DNA of 64,000 bases from Mycolicibacillus koreensis (GCF_002104795.1 NZ_NCXO01000001.1:124001-188000); one strand, 5' to 3'; positions 30,851-41,306 are shown, counted from the stretch's first letter. A program made the numbers and translations. The notes: generated from the letters alone by a model not told the origin.

Positions 30851-32515
30851 CCGAGCGGGCTGCAGACGCCATTGCGGGACAACGGCTGTCGCCGGCAGAT
30901 GGTGAGTGGCGACGACCACAGTCTGCTCCGGGTGGAATACTCCGCCGTCGGGGTCGAGCACGGCGGTCAGGAGCCGGTCACTGTCGGCGGCGTCGAGATT
31001 CTCGGTGGGCTCGTCGAGCAAGATCACCCCGGCCGGGACCAGCATGGCGCGCGCCAACAGCACACGCCGGCGCTGCCCCGCCGAGAGCGCCTCGGCACCG
31101 CCGTCGAGCACGGTTTCCAGACCGTTGGGCAACCCGGCCAGCCAGTCGCCCAGACCGACCCGGTCGAGCGCCGCGAGTATCTGCGTATCGGTGCTGTCAC
31201 CGCGAGCGACCAGCAGGTTGTCGCGCACGGTGGTGGCGAACAGATGCGCATCCTCGGCGAAGAACAGGATGCGGCTGCGCAATTCGTCCTCGGCGAACTC
31301 GCCGATGGATCTGCCGTCGACGGTCACTCCGCCGCGAAGTGGTGCCAGAAGACCGGCCAACGTCATCAGCAGTGTGGTCTTGCCCGCACCGCTGGGCCCG
31401 GTCACCGCCAGCCGTGTCCCGGTGGAAAGGTCAAGGGTAACCGGCTCGTTCAGCGCGCGGTGGTGTCCGACAACGAGCTGTTCGGCACGCACGTCGCCCG
31501 TGGGGCATGCCCGCGGATGTCCGACGGTGGGCACCGGTGCCGGCGTCGCCAGTTCAGGCGCCACCGCGAGCAGGTGGCGCGCGGCGATGCGGGAACGGGT
31601 GAGTTGGATCGCCGCGGACGGCAGGACCGTTGTGGCCTCGAATGCCGACAGCGGCAACAGCATCAGGATCGCCAGCGTGGTGGGCGCCACGTCGGGAGCG
31701 ATCGCGATGCCGGCCACCACAGCAGCGATCACACTGACCGCGGTGGCCGCGGTCGGCATTGCCTCCGCCCAGGCGGCAGGAGCGGCAGCCGCATCGGTCG
31801 CGGCACCCCAGTTCCGTTGGTGACGTTGCGATTGCGTGATGAACTCCGGTAGCCGCCCACTGATCCGCAACTCGGCCGCGTGCTCGAGGGCGGTCACCGC
31901 CGCCACATCGCGCTCCCCGTGGTGGCGGCGGGCCAGTTCTTCGGCCGAACCGGCCGCACGGCTCGCCACCCAGGGGGCGATGACGCCCGCGATGAGCAAC
32001 CCCAGGGCCAGCATCACCGCGGCCGGCACCGAGATGACCGCGATGACGCCGACCGCGATGACCGCCAGCACCGCCCCCACGGCGATCGGTAGAACCGCCC
32101 GCACCAGCACCTCGGCGAATGCGTCGACGTCGGCGCCGAGGCGGGCCACCAGCGTGCCGCTGGGAACACCGGTGGTGATCTCGACCGGTCCGTAGGCGAG
32201 GCGCCGATACAGCTGCACGCGGGCGCTCCCGGCGGCCCGCAGCGCCGTGTCGTGGCTGGCCAGACGCTCGCAATAGTGCAGCACACCGCGGGCTATCGCG
32301 CAGGCCCGCACGGTCACCACCGCCACCGACAGGTCCAGGATCGGCGGCATCTGCCAGGCCCGGGTGATCAGCCACGCCGACACCCCCGCCAACCCGAGTG
32401 CCGCAATCAGCGACGCGGCCCCCAGCACGATGGCCAACGCCAACCGGGGCAGCCGCGGACGCAGCAGTCCGACGGCGCTGCACAGGGGATCGCGGTGGCG
32501 GTCAGGGCGCGACAT
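30728..32515 (-). CDS. cydC: Thiol reductant ABC exporter subunit CydC
   Basis: Half of the CydDC ABC exporter needed to assemble cytochrome bd. The 595-residue protein has six membrane segments (about 15-290) and an ATPase with Walker A GPSGAGKTTLL, signature LSAGQRRRVLLARAM and Walker B VILLDEPTENLDA. The stop gives a C-terminus about 40 residues past the expected ATHHLPATA end, reading antisense into tesB for 123 bp. The extra tail looks compositionally random, so loss of an earlier stop is plausible. The start overlaps the cydD end by 14 bp. Confidence 0.92.
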   Translation of the reverse strand: MSRPDRHRDPLCSAVGLLRPRLPRLALAIVLGAASLIAALGLAGVSAWLITRAWQMPPILDLSVAVVTVRACAIARGVLHYCERLASHDTALRAAGSARVQLYRRLAYGPVEITTGVPSGTLVARLGADVDAFAEVLVRAVLPIAVGAVLAVIAVGVIAVISVPAAVMLALGLLIAGVIAPWVASRAAGSAEELARRHHGERDVAAVTALEHAAELRISGRLPEFITQSQRHQRNWGAATDAAAAPAAWAEAMPTAATAVSVIAAVVAGIAIAPDVAPTTLAILMLLPLSAFEATTVLPSAAIQLTRSRIAARHLLAVAPELATPAPVPTVGHPRACPTGDVRAEQLVVGHHRALNEPVTLDLSTGTRLAVTGPSGAGKTTLLMTLAGLLAPLRGGVTVDGRSIGEFAEDELRSRILFFAEDAHLFATTVRDNLLVARGDSTDTQILAALDRVGLGDWLAGLPNGLETVLDGGAEALSAGQRRRVLLARAMLVPAGVILLDEPTENLDAADSDRLLTAVLDPDGGVFHPEQTVVVATHHLPATAVVPQWRLQPARLPGAAGKVAHHTFLHDRGHDLTGAVEEVTGAQPPQVGGHR

Positions 32516-34106
32516 GAGCCCCCTCCGTCACCTCGATGATCTGGTCACCGATCGCCAGCACCGGGTCACGGTGTGCGGCGATGACCACCGTCGCTCCCGC
32601 GCGGGCACGGTCGGCGATCGCGACGAGCGCCCGTTCCTCGGTCGCCGCATCGAGGTGCGCGGTCGGCTCGTCGAGCAACAGCAGCCCGGCCGGGGAACCG
32701 AGGGCACGGGCCAGACCCAGCCGTTGACGTTGCCCGAGGGACAGGCCCACGCCGCCGCGGCCGATCCAAGTCTGCAGCCCCTCGGGCAGATCATGCAGCA
32801 CCCGGTCGAATCCACTTGCCGCGCAGGCACCGTCGATGTCGGGCAACGCACCGAACAGAGAAAGGTTGGTCGCGACAGTGCCGGGCACCAACACCGGGCG
32901 TTGCGGCAACCAGGCCAACCGACGCCACCACGACGCCAAATCGAGCTCGGATAATTCCGTGTCGCCCACCCACACTCGGCCGCCGGTCGGAGCGGTGAGG
33001 GCGGCGAGAACCTGCAAGGTGGTGCTCTTTCCGGCCCCGTTGGCCCCGGTGAGCACGGTGATCTCGCCGGGGCGCAGGGTCGCCGCCACCCGATGCGGCG
33101 CGGCCCGACCCCGACTCGCCACGGTGAGGTCCTGCAGGCGGATCACCGCGGCATCCTCCGGTTCCCGCTGGCCACCGGCCGGCAGATCGGAGGGTTCATC
33201 GATGAGGGCGAAAGCACGTGCCGCCGCGGTTTTGCCGTCCTGCGCGGCGTGGAATTCCACTCCGATGCGTCGCAGCGGCCAGTACACGTCGGGCGCCAGC
33301 AGCAGCACGGTCAGGCCGGTGGTCAGGCTGAGTTCACCGAACACCAGCCGCAATCCGATGCTCACCGCGATCAGGGCGACACACAGCGCCGCCAGCAACT
33401 CCAACACCAGGGCGGAGAGAAACGCGACCCGCAGGGTGGCCATCGTGGAGTGCCGATGGGCGTTCGACAGCTCGGCGATGCGGTCCTCGGGCTCGCTCGC
33501 CCGGCCCAGCGCACGCAGGGTCGGAATGCCGGCGACCAGATCCAGTAGCCGCGCCCGCAAGGTGGTCAGGGTGGACAGCGCGGCCGCGGAGCGGTCGGCG
33601 GTGGCCACCCCGATCAACACCATGAACACCGGGATCAGCGGCAAGGTCAACGCCACTAGCAGTGCCGATTGTCCATCGGAGCAGGCGATGACCACCACGG
33701 TGGCCGGGGTGAGCACCGCCGCCAGCAACAGCGCGGGAAGGTAACCGGTCAGATACGGCCGCAGCCCGTCGAGGCCGTGGGTGACGATGGTGATCGCCTC
33801 GTCACGTTCGACGGCGACCCGGCGTGGCGACCGGGCTGTGACGGCGCCGAGGACCTGCGCGGCCAACTCGGCGATAACAGCGCTGGCGCCGCGTTGTCCC
33901 AATCGGGCCTGCAGCCACCGGGTGAGGGTACGTACCGTCCACAGGCCGGCCAGAACCACCAGCAGTGGCGCCCATGCCGACAGGCTGCGCGCTGCCGGTT
34001 CGGTGATCACCGCGGCGGCGATGTGGGCCAGCAGAACCGCTGTGCCGATCGCGCAGCCGGAGATGACGACGCCGCAGGCGACCGCGGCGACCAGGTACCT
34101 TCGCAT
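32502..34106 (-). CDS. cydD: Thiol reductant ABC exporter subunit CydD
   Basis: Partner of CydC in the exporter of cysteine/glutathione-type reductants that supports cytochrome bd assembly. The 534-residue form starts at ATG 34106 and has membrane segments over about residues 5-270, Walker A TGANGAGKSTTLQ, signature LSLGQRQRLGLARAL and Walker B LLLLDEPTAHLDA. The frame is open upstream for about 25 codons and encodes VDPRLWRASAA, which resembles the usual CydD N-terminus, but holds no ATG, GTG or TTG. The true start may be a CTG at 34158-34160 that overlaps the cydB stop. Confidence 0.9.
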   Translation of the reverse strand: MRRYLVAAVACGVVISGCAIGTAVLLAHIAAAVITEPAARSLSAWAPLLVVLAGLWTVRTLTRWLQARLGQRGASAVIAELAAQVLGAVTARSPRRVAVERDEAITIVTHGLDGLRPYLTGYLPALLLAAVLTPATVVVIACSDGQSALLVALTLPLIPVFMVLIGVATADRSAAALSTLTTLRARLLDLVAGIPTLRALGRASEPEDRIAELSNAHRHSTMATLRVAFLSALVLELLAALCVALIAVSIGLRLVFGELSLTTGLTVLLLAPDVYWPLRRIGVEFHAAQDGKTAAARAFALIDEPSDLPAGGQREPEDAAVIRLQDLTVASRGRAAPHRVAATLRPGEITVLTGANGAGKSTTLQVLAALTAPTGGRVWVGDTELSELDLASWWRRLAWLPQRPVLVPGTVATNLSLFGALPDIDGACAASGFDRVLHDLPEGLQTWIGRGGVGLSLGQRQRLGLARALGSPAGLLLLDEPTAHLDAATEERALVAIADRARAGATVVIAAHRDPVLAIGDQIIEVTEGAHVAP

Positions 34107-34156
34107 CGCCGCGGAGGCCCGCCACAGCCGAGGGTCGACCGGGGCGCGCTCGGCCC

Positions 34157-35206
34157 TCAGGATGGATGCCTCGTCAGCCCGGTCGACGCGGGGATCCGCT
34201 CAGCAGAGATGCGTTGGCGGAACACCCAATACGTCCAGCCCTGGTACACCATGACCAAGGGGGCGAAGATCGCTGCGGCCCAGGTCATGATCGTGAGGGT
34301 GTACGGCGTCGACGATGCGTTGTAGATCGTCAGACTCCAGTCGGAGTTGGTGGTGGAAGGCACCAGGTTCGGGTACAGCGCACCGAACAGCAGGACGACC
34401 ACCGCCGCGACCACCACGGCGGTGGCGAAGAACGCCCACCCGTCGGCGATGCGACGCCACACCAACGCCACCGCACCCACCAGCGCCGCGACCGCAACTG
34501 CCAGCACCGCCCAGGTCCATCCCTTGCCGTGGGCGATCTGGGTCCACACCCCGAAGCCGGCGACCGCCGCGATCGCCGGAAACGCCAGTCCGCTGGCGAA
34601 GCGGAGGGCGTCGTCACGGATGGCGCCGGTGGTCTTGAGGACGACGAAAACCGCCCCGTAGAACAGGAACAACGTCGCGGTGGCCACGCCGCCGAGCAGC
34701 GTGTAGACGTTGAACACGTCGGTGAGGCTCAGGTGGATCTGGTGTTCGGCGTCGACGGGCAAGCCGCGCACCAGCATCGCGAACGCCACCCCCCACAGCA
34801 CCGCCGGCAACCAGGAGCCGGCGGCGATGCCGAGGTCCGCCCAGCGCCGCCAACGGGGGTCATCGACCTTGCCGCGCCATTCGATGGCCACGACCCGCAC
34901 GATCATGCCGACCAGAATCGCCAGCAGCGGAAGGTACAGCCCCGAGAACACGGTGGCGTACCAGCCGGGAAACGCCGCGAACATGGCCCCGCCGGCGGTG
35001 ATCAGCCACACCTCGTTGCCGTCCCAGACCGGTCCGATGGTGTTGAGCGCGGCGCGCCGATGAGCCTCGGCGGTTTCAGGCGGCCCGTCGGCGACCCACC
35101 CGAAGGGCGCCATCAGCATGCCGACACCGAAGTCGAACCCCTCCAGCAGGAAGAAGCCCAGGAACAGCACGGCGACCAGCACGAACCACACTTCCTGCAA
35201 CGCCAT
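34157..35206 (-). CDS. cydB: Cytochrome bd ubiquinol oxidase subunit II
   Basis: Membrane subunit of the bd-type terminal oxidase. It has 349 residues and eight or nine hydrophobic helices. Family blocks at the N-terminus are LEGFDFGVGML, GPVWDGNEVWLITAGGA and FPGWYATVFSGLYLPL. The ATG at 35206 is chosen because AAGGGAG lies nine bases upstream; the ATG at 35212 is only three bases from it. It starts 22 bp after the cydA stop and is followed by cydD, the usual mycobacterial order A-B-D-C. Confidence 0.94.
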   Translation of the reverse strand: MALQEVWFVLVAVLFLGFFLLEGFDFGVGMLMAPFGWVADGPPETAEAHRRAALNTIGPVWDGNEVWLITAGGAMFAAFPGWYATVFSGLYLPLLAILVGMIVRVVAIEWRGKVDDPRWRRWADLGIAAGSWLPAVLWGVAFAMLVRGLPVDAEHQIHLSLTDVFNVYTLLGGVATATLFLFYGAVFVVLKTTGAIRDDALRFASGLAFPAIAAVAGFGVWTQIAHGKGWTWAVLAVAVAALVGAVALVWRRIADGWAFFATAVVVAAVVVLLFGALYPNLVPSTTNSDWSLTIYNASSTPYTLTIMTWAAAIFAPLVMVYQGWTYWVFRQRISAERIPASTGLTRHPS

Positions 35207-35228
35207 GGTCATCGACTCCCTTCGGGGC

Positions 35229-36704
35229 TCAGTAGGCGAACGACAGGGGCGCGATCTCGTCGTCGCCGGATCGCGGCGGTGTAATCGGTTCCGCGTCGTG
35301 CTCGTGCGGGCCCTCCACCACGTAGCGTTTCAACAGCCAGAACCAGATGACCGCCAGCACCGCGTAGACCAGCGTGAAGGTCACCAGCGAGATCACAACC
35401 ATGGCCGGACCGTGCCCGGAGACCCCCTCGGCGACGGTGAGGCGCACCTGTTGATCCCCGGTCGGGTTGGGCACCACCACCCAGGGTTGGCGGCCCATCT
35501 CGGTGAACACCCATCCCGCGCTGTTGGCGAGGAACGGGGCGGGCAGCGTCCACAGCGCGAACCGCGACAGCCAGCGCTGGTCGGGGATGCGTCCGCGCCG
35601 GGTACACCACAGGGCGGCCAGCGCGAACAGCACCGGCACCGCCAGCAGTCCGATCATCGCCCGGAACGACCAGTAGGTGACGAACAGGTTGGGCCGATAG
35701 TCGTTGGGGCCGAACCGTTGTTCGTAGTCGGCCTGGATGTCGCGGATGCCTTGCAGGGTCACCCCCGAGAGCCGGCCCTCGGCCAAAAACGGCAGCACGT
35801 AAGGCACCTCGATCACCCGGGTGAGGTGATCACAGTTGTTCTGACGCCCGACGGTCAGGATCGAGAAATCCGGGTCGGTCTGGGTGTCGCACAGCGACTC
35901 CGCCGACGCCATCTTCATCGGCTGCTGTTCGAACATCAGCTTGCCCTGGATGTCTCCGGTCACGAACAGTCCGGCGGCCGCAACCAACGCGACCCAGCAG
36001 CCCAGGATCGTGGCCGGCCGGTACATGCCGGTGGCCTCCGCCGAGGGCGCGGCCGGGGAGGATCCGCCGCGGTGGTGGGAGCGCACCATCAACCACGCGC
36101 AGACCGCGGCGACGAACGTTCCGGCGGTCAGCAGCGACCCGACGACAGCGTGGGCGACCGCGGCTTGGGCGGTGTTGTTGGTGAACAACGCGACGATGCT
36201 GGTCAACTCGGCACGTTTGGTCTCCGGGTTGTAGCGGGCGCCCACCGGGTGCTGCATGAACGAGTTCGCGGCGATGATGAAGAACGCTGACAGGTTCACC
36301 GCGACCGCCACGATCCAGATGCAGGCGAGGTGAACCAGTTTCGGTAGCCGACCCCAGCCGAAGATCCACAAGCCGATGAACGTCGACTCGAAGAAGAACG
36401 CGGCCAAGCCCTCCAGCGCCAGCGGTGCGCCGAAGATATCGCCGACGAACCGCGAGTACTCGCTCCAGTTCATCCCGAACTGGAATTCCTGCACGATTCC
36501 GGTGGCGACACCGATCGCGAAGTTGATCAAGAACAGCTTGCCGAAGAACCGGGTGAGCCGGTACCACGCGGGGTTGTCGGTGAGCACCCATACCGTCTGC
36601 ATGACCGCGATCAGCGGGGCCAACCCGATGGTCAGCGGCACGAAGATGAAGTGGTAGACCGTCGTGATACCGAATTGCCAGCGGGACAGGTCCAGGGCAC
36701 TCAT
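35229..36704 (-). CDS. cydA: Cytochrome bd ubiquinol oxidase subunit I
   Basis: Heme-bearing subunit of the high-affinity bd oxidase. The 491 residues include the axial-His region TVYHFIFVPLTIG, GMNWSEYSRFVGDIFGAPLA, and the GRQPW quinol-oxidase signature in TEMGRQPWVV. The Q-loop is of the short type. ATG 36704 is chosen for GAGGAG nine bases upstream; a longer open frame to 36731 lacks a site. A TACACT -10 candidate lies at 36743-36748 (minus), giving a leader of about 30 nt. No clear CRP palindrome was found nearby. Confidence 0.95.
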   Translation of the reverse strand: MSALDLSRWQFGITTVYHFIFVPLTIGLAPLIAVMQTVWVLTDNPAWYRLTRFFGKLFLINFAIGVATGIVQEFQFGMNWSEYSRFVGDIFGAPLALEGLAAFFFESTFIGLWIFGWGRLPKLVHLACIWIVAVAVNLSAFFIIAANSFMQHPVGARYNPETKRAELTSIVALFTNNTAQAAVAHAVVGSLLTAGTFVAAVCAWLMVRSHHRGGSSPAAPSAEATGMYRPATILGCWVALVAAAGLFVTGDIQGKLMFEQQPMKMASAESLCDTQTDPDFSILTVGRQNNCDHLTRVIEVPYVLPFLAEGRLSGVTLQGIRDIQADYEQRFGPNDYRPNLFVTYWSFRAMIGLLAVPVLFALAALWCTRRGRIPDQRWLSRFALWTLPAPFLANSAGWVFTEMGRQPWVVVPNPTGDQQVRLTVAEGVSGHGPAMVVISLVTFTLVYAVLAVIWFWLLKRYVVEGPHEHDAEPITPPRSGDDEIAPLSFAY

Positions 36705-36754
36705 CGGCTCAACTCCTCGGAGCGGCGACACCAGTCCTACGGAGTGTAGTAGAT

Positions 36755-36783
36755 CGCGGCGCCTGAGCCTAGGGGGCGCCGCG
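36755..36783. terminator. GC-rich hairpin between the DUF308 gene and cydA
   Basis: CGCGGCGCC at 36755-36763 pairs perfectly with GGCGCCGCG at 36775-36783 around an 11-base loop. It begins 12 bp after the DUF308 stop codon on the minus strand and precedes the cydA -10 candidate. No U-tract follows, which is common for mycobacterial terminators. Confidence 0.55.
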
Positions 36784-36794
36784 GACCGATCCCG

Positions 36795-37376
36795 CTAGCG
36801 GGGCGCCAGCACCCGGTCGACGCGGTTGGCCGCGCTGCGCATGCTCAGCGCGGAGAGGATCTCGAAGACCCCGATCACCACGAGCCAGCAACCGGCGACC
36901 AGGGTCAAGATCGCGATCGACTCGAACGGCGAGGCGAGCATCACCACCCCGGCCAACAGGCTCACCACACCGATGAAGATCGTCCACCCTCGACCGGGCA
37001 GCTCGGCGTCACTGACGGCGGCCACGGTGGTGGCGGTGCCGCGGAAGATGAACCCGATCCCGATCCAGATCGCCAGCAGCCAGATCGCCAGCAGCGGGTC
37101 CTCCCCGAAATGACGAAACGCCATGACCGCCAGGATCAGCGCAGCGGCACCGCTGATGAACGACAGCACCCGGCCGGCGGCGCTGATATGCAAACCGAAG
37201 GCGAAAATGACCTGCGCGACGCCGGTGACCAGCAGATACAGGCCGAACAGCACCGCTGCGACCAGCAAGGTCTTGCCGGGCCAGGCCAACACCGCCACGC
37301 CGAGGACCACGGTCAACAGCCCCGAGACCAGCGCTGATTTCCACAACTGCGGCAACATATTTGACACCCCGGTCAT
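36795..37376 (-). CDS. HdeD/DUF308-family membrane protein (Rv1624c-like)
   Basis: A 193-residue membrane protein with about six hydrophobic helices in three pairs, the DUF308/HdeD pattern. Recognisable pieces are VLGVAVLAWPGKTLLVAAVLFG and AIWIGIGFIFRG. HdeD proteins are linked to acid or stress tolerance in other bacteria; no function is known here. The start is uncertain: ATG 37376, ATG 37382 (6 nt after AACACT, possibly leaderless) and ATG 37358 are all in frame. It lies upstream of cydA, separated by a hairpin, so is probably a separate unit. Confidence 0.72.
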   Translation of the reverse strand: MTGVSNMLPQLWKSALVSGLLTVVLGVAVLAWPGKTLLVAAVLFGLYLLVTGVAQVIFAFGLHISAAGRVLSFISGAAALILAVMAFRHFGEDPLLAIWLLAIWIGIGFIFRGTATTVAAVSDAELPGRGWTIFIGVVSLLAGVVMLASPFESIAILTLVAGCWLVVIGVFEILSALSMRSAANRVDRVLAPR

Positions 37377-37491
37377 TTCCATGTGGCCAGTGTTGCACAC
37401 TTGTGCCGGTTATCTCAGGCGAAGCACGGATCAGGTTCCGACCGGCGTGTCCGTCGCGACCTCGGCCCGCGCCGCGGGCAACGATAGAGCG

Positions 37492-38379
37492 GTGTGGTCC
37501 GGTAAACGGTGCGTGGCGGTGCTGGGGGTGGCCGCGGTGCTGGTCGGCGGCTGCGTGCACAACGTCGACGAGCCGGCCGGGCTCCCCACCGCCACCGTGA
37601 CGGTGTCGCGGATCGCCACGCTGGCCGCGTTGCTGCCCGACGAGGTTGCCGCTCGCGGCCGACTGGTGATCGGGGTCAATCTGCCGCAGCCGCCCAACCA
37701 GTTCCGGGATTCCGCCGGGCGCATCGTCGGATTCGACATCGACCTGATCACCGCCGTCGCGACGATCTTGGGGCTGCGGGCGGACTACCGGCAGGCCGAC
37801 TTCGAAAAGATCATCCCCGCGGTCCGCGCCGGCGGCTACGACATCGGGACCGCGTCGTTCACCGACACCCGCGAGCGCGAAAGGGTGGTCGATTTCGTCA
37901 CCTACTACGCCACCGGGACGCTGTGGGTGCAGCGCGCCGGATCGACACTCACCCCGCAGAGCGCTTGCGGCAGCACCGTCGCGGTGCAGACCGCGACGAT
38001 GGCCGACACCCACGAGGTGCCCGCCGAGAGTGCGGCGTGCCGCCGCCGCGGCCTGCCGCCGATCGAGAAGGTGAAGTTCGACCGGCAGGACGTCGCCACC
38101 AATGCACTGATGCTCGGCCGGGTAGCGGCGATGTCGGCGGACCAGCCGGTGTCGCTGTGGGCGATCGAGCAATCCGGGGGACGGTTGGTCGCTGCGGGGG
38201 AGCCCTCGACACCCACCCCCTACGGCTGGCCGGTCGCCAAGGACTCGGGGCTGGCCGAACCGATCCGGCAAGCCCTGCAGCATCTGATCGACACCGGCGA
38301 CTACCGGCGTATCGCCGCGGCGTGGAACCTGACCTCGGGAATGGTCTCCGCGGCGGTGATCAACGGCGCCCTGAACTGA
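37492..38379 (+). CDS. Polar amino-acid ABC transporter, substrate-binding lipoprotein
   Basis: Extracytoplasmic binding protein of a HisJ/GlnH-type importer. The 295-residue form starts at GTG 37492 with a lipoprotein signal peptide ending LVGGC (Cys21). It then has [35 protein letters not shown] and [20 protein letters not shown], the family-3 solute-binding pattern. GTG at 37447 is an alternative that would spoil the signal peptide. The ligand cannot be deduced. A permease and an ATPase follow directly. I do not recall this cluster at the M. tuberculosis locus. Confidence 0.87.
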   Translation: MWSGKRCVAVLGVAAVLVGGCVHNVDEPAGLPTATVTVSRIATLAALLPDEVAARGRLVIGVNLPQPPNQFRDSAGRIVGFDIDLITAVATILGLRADYRQADFEKIIPAVRAGGYDIGTASFTDTRERERVVDFVTYYATGTLWVQRAGSTLTPQSACGSTVAVQTATMADTHEVPAESAACRRRGLPPIEKVKFDRQDVATNALMLGRVAAMSADQPVSLWAIEQSGGRLVAAGEPSTPTPYGWPVAKDSGLAEPIRQALQHLIDTGDYRRIAAAWNLTSGMVSAAVINGALN

Positions 38380-38400
38380 CCCCCGACCGAAAGGACCACG

Positions 38401-39288
38401 GTGAGCACGGAGTTCTCGACGGTCTCGGCCCCAGCGCCCATCGACGCGGTTCCGCTGCGCCACCCGGGGCGCTGGATCGCCGCCGCGGTGGCTCTGGTGG
38501 CGGGCGGGTTGTTCGCCTACGGTGCCGCCACCAACCCGGCCTACGGCTGGCCGATCTACCGCCGCTACCTGTTCGACGAACGAATCGTCGCGGCCGCCTG
38601 GAGCACTGTGCAGTTGACGGTGCTGGCGATGGCGCTCGCGGTGGGCCTCGGGGTGACGTTGGCGATCATGCGCGGCTCACCGAACCCGGTGCTGCGGGTG
38701 CTGTCCTGGGTCTACCTGTGGGTGATGCGCGGAACGCCGGTGTATGTACAGCTGATCTTCTGGGGACTGTTGCCCACGCTGTACGGCAATCTGCGACTGG
38801 GGGTTCCGTTCGGTCCGACGGCGGCACACCTCGACCTCACCGACCTGTCGGCAGGTTTCGTGCTCGCGATCATCGGCCTCGGCCTCAACGAGGCGGCGTA
38901 TCTGGCCGAGATCATCCGAGCCGGGATCAGCTCGGTGCCCGAGGGGCAGGTCGAAGCGGCCACGGCGCTGGGCATGACACGACCCCAGGTCCTGCGCCGT
39001 ACCGTGTTGCCGCAGGCGATGCGGGTGATCATCCCACCCACCGGCAACGAGGTGATCAGCATGCTGAAAACGACGTCGCTGGTGACTGCGGTGCCCTACA
39101 GCCTGGAGCTCTACGGGCGCTCCCGCGACATCGCCGGGGTGATCTTCGAACCGATTCCGTTGCTGCTGGTGGCCGCCACCTGGTACCTGGCGATCACCAG
39201 CGTGCTCATGGTCGGCCAGCACTACCTGGAACGCTATTTCTCGCGCGGGGTGTCGCGCAGCGCCCGCCGCGGGGAGCCGCGCCCGTGA
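38401..39288 (+). CDS. Polar amino-acid ABC transporter, permease
   Basis: A 295-residue HisM-type permease with five or six helices. The EAA loop that contacts the ATPase is visible around [22 protein letters not shown] and [15 protein letters not shown]. The GTG start at 38401 has AAAGGA about seven bases upstream. Its stop overlaps the ATPase start (GTGA at 39285-39288). One permease gene suggests a homodimeric channel. Confidence 0.9.
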   Translation: MSTEFSTVSAPAPIDAVPLRHPGRWIAAAVALVAGGLFAYGAATNPAYGWPIYRRYLFDERIVAAAWSTVQLTVLAMALAVGLGVTLAIMRGSPNPVLRVLSWVYLWVMRGTPVYVQLIFWGLLPTLYGNLRLGVPFGPTAAHLDLTDLSAGFVLAIIGLGLNEAAYLAEIIRAGISSVPEGQVEAATALGMTRPQVLRRTVLPQAMRVIIPPTGNEVISMLKTTSLVTAVPYSLELYGRSRDIAGVIFEPIPLLLVAATWYLAITSVLMVGQHYLERYFSRGVSRSARRGEPRP

Positions 39289-40055
39289 GCGCCGGGGTGC
39301 CGATGGTGCAGGCCGACCGGGTCTGCGCCGGCTACGGCGGTACGACGGTGCTGCGCGATGTCAGCCTGCGGGTCGAGCGCGGGCAGGTGCTGTGCCTGGT
39401 CGGGCCGTCCGGGTCGGGGAAGTCGACGCTGCTGCGCTGTGTGAACCATCTGCATCCGATCACCGCGGGACGGTTGTATGTCGACGGCGATCTCGTCGGC
39501 TACCGCGAGTCCCGGGGCAAGCTGCACGAGTTGCGTCCGCGGGACATCGCCCGGCAACGTCGCACGATCGGCATGGTCTTTCAGCAGTTCAACCTGTTCG
39601 CGCACCGCACCGCCGTGGAGAACATCATCGAGGCGCCGATCCTGGTCAACCGGGTCCGCCCCGACATCGCCCGACGACGAGCCCGCGACCTGCTGGACCG
39701 GGTCGGATTGGCCGACAGCGCCGACGCCTACCCGGTGCAGCTCTCCGGCGGCCAGCAGCAGCGGGTGGCGATCGCGCGGGCGCTGGCGATGGACCCGACA
39801 CTGATGCTGTTCGACGAACCGACCTCGGCGTTGGACCCGGAACTGGTCGGGGAGGTGTTGGCCGTCATGCGCGCGTTGGCCCGCGACGGCATGACGATGC
39901 TCGTCGTCACCCACGAGATGGGGTTCGCCCGCGACGTCGCCGATCAGGTGGCCTTCCTCGACCGGGGTGTCGTCGTCGAGAGCGGCCCACCGGCGCAGGT
40001 GCTCACCGCGCCGCGCCACGACCGGACAAAGGCGTTTCTATCGCGGCTGCGCTGA
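39285..40055 (+). CDS. Polar amino-acid ABC transporter, ATP-binding protein
   Basis: A 256-residue GlnQ/HisP-type ATPase: Walker [15 protein letters not shown]-loop [11 protein letters not shown], signature [16 protein letters not shown], Walker [14 protein letters not shown] and H-loop [10 protein letters not shown]. It is coupled by a four-base overlap to the permease, completing the importer. The last 18 bp overlap the convergent esterase gene. Confidence 0.94.
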   Translation: MSAGVPMVQADRVCAGYGGTTVLRDVSLRVERGQVLCLVGPSGSGKSTLLRCVNHLHPITAGRLYVDGDLVGYRESRGKLHELRPRDIARQRRTIGMVFQQFNLFAHRTAVENIIEAPILVNRVRPDIARRRARDLLDRVGLADSADAYPVQLSGGQQQRVAIARALAMDPTLMLFDEPTSALDPELVGEVLAVMRALARDGMTMLVVTHEMGFARDVADQVAFLDRGVVVESGPPAQVLTAPRHDRTKAFLSRLR

Positions 40056-41306
40056 CGCCGTGGCGCGCAGGCTGCTGACGGGCGCATACACCTCGGCGAG
40101 GAACTGTTCGACGGCCCGTGCGGTGTGGTGAGCCCGCGGCGAGCCGAAGATCTCGAACGCATGCTGGGCGTAGGGCAGTTCGGCATAGACGACCGGGTTG
40201 TGGCTGGCCTCGCGCAGCCGGGCGGCGAAGTCGCGGCCCTGCTCGACCGGCACAAGAGAATCGTTGCGGCCGTGCAGCACGAAGAACGGCGGCGCATCGG
40301 GACCGACATAGCTGACCGGCGAACTCGCTTGGTACACATCGGGGAAGCGACGCCGGCTCTGCTTGAACACATACGACTGCAGTGCCGGCACCAGCAGTGG
40401 GTGCATGCGGCTGACCGTGCCGGTCATGTCGTAGACGCCGTAGAACGGCACGGCGGCGCGCACCGAGGTGTCGGCGTCTTCGAAACCGGGCTGGAACTCC
40501 GGGCGGTTGGGGGTCAGTGCGGCCAGCGCACTCAGATGTCCGCCCGCCGATCCGCCGGTGATCGCCACCCAATCCGGGTCGCCGCCGTAGTCGGCGATGT
40601 TCTCCTTGGTCCAGGCCAGCGCCTGTTTGACGTCGACGATGTGATCGGGCCAGGTGGAGCGGGGACTGAGTCGGTAGTTGATCGATACGCACACCCAGCC
40701 GAGGTTCACCAGATGACTCAGCAGCGGATAGGCCTGGTGACGTTTGCTGCCGACCATCCAGGCACCGCCGGGCACCTGCAGCAGCACCGGGGCCTTCGCA
40801 TCGGGGGCGAGGTCGGGGTGACGCCAGATGTCGAGGTGGTTGCGGCTGCCGTACCGGCCGTAGGACACATCGGCGGCGTGGACGTAGTGGCGCACCGCGC
40901 CCATGGTGCGCACCACCCCGGCGGGTTTCACCGCCGGGACCCCCGCCGCCGTGCGCGACCACACCCCGGTGGCCGAGCTGCGCCGGTCGGTGCCCAGTTC
41001 GGCGTCGAGCGCGGCGGTCAGCGGCTGATCGGCTTGCCGACCGATCCGGTCGAGTCCGGCCAGGCCCAGCCACGACAGCGCCGAGAGCAGCCAACTGACC
41101 TTGCGCGCCCGCGGGGACAGCCACCGCGACACCGCGGCCAACGCCGCCGACTGCCCGGCGATCAGCGTCAACGGCAGCTCGGTGGCGAACACCCCGGCGG
41201 CGAACGCGTACAACGAGCCGTAGCCGTCCTTGGTCAGCGGGCGATACCCGTTGGCGGTGACGGCGACCCCGGTCAGCGTGGCCAGCAAGGCGGCGAGTTT
41301 CTTCAT
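40038..41306 (-). CDS. Alpha/beta hydrolase esterase (LipO/LipW-like)
   Basis: A 422-residue serine esterase. The first about 90 residues contain two hydrophobic stretches that could anchor it to the membrane. The hydrolase domain has the oxyanion block [10 protein letters not shown], nucleophile GGSAGGHLS, acid HGRNDSLVP and histidine YAQHAFE, the hormone-sensitive-lipase-like pattern. The substrate is unknown. ATG 41306 is chosen; GTG 41312 is in frame. It is divergent from the sensor kinase gene and overlaps the transporter ATPase by 18 bp at its 3' end. Confidence 0.85.
   Translation of the reverse strand: MKKLAALLATLTGVAVTANGYRPLTKDGYGSLYAFAAGVFATELPLTLIAGQSAALAAVSRWLSPRARKVSWLLSALSWLGLAGLDRIGRQADQPLTAALDAELGTDRRSSATGVWSRTAAGVPAVKPAGVVRTMGAVRHYVHAADVSYGRYGSRNHLDIWRHPDLAPDAKAPVLLQVPGGAWMVGSKRHQAYPLLSHLVNLGWVCVSINYRLSPRSTWPDHIVDVKQALAWTKENIADYGGDPDWVAITGGSAGGHLSALAALTPNRPEFQPGFEDADTSVRAAVPFYGVYDMTGTVSRMHPLLVPALQSYVFKQSRRRFPDVYQASSPVSYVGPDAPPFFVLHGRNDSLVPVEQGRDFAARLREASHNPVVYAELPYAQHAFEIFGSPRAHHTARAVEQFLAEVYAPVSSLRATASAQPR

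Noticed and set aside
36705..36794. CRP-type palindrome controlling cydA
   Set aside because: I looked for TGTGA-N6-TCACA in the upstream region and found none; only the GC-rich hairpin is there.
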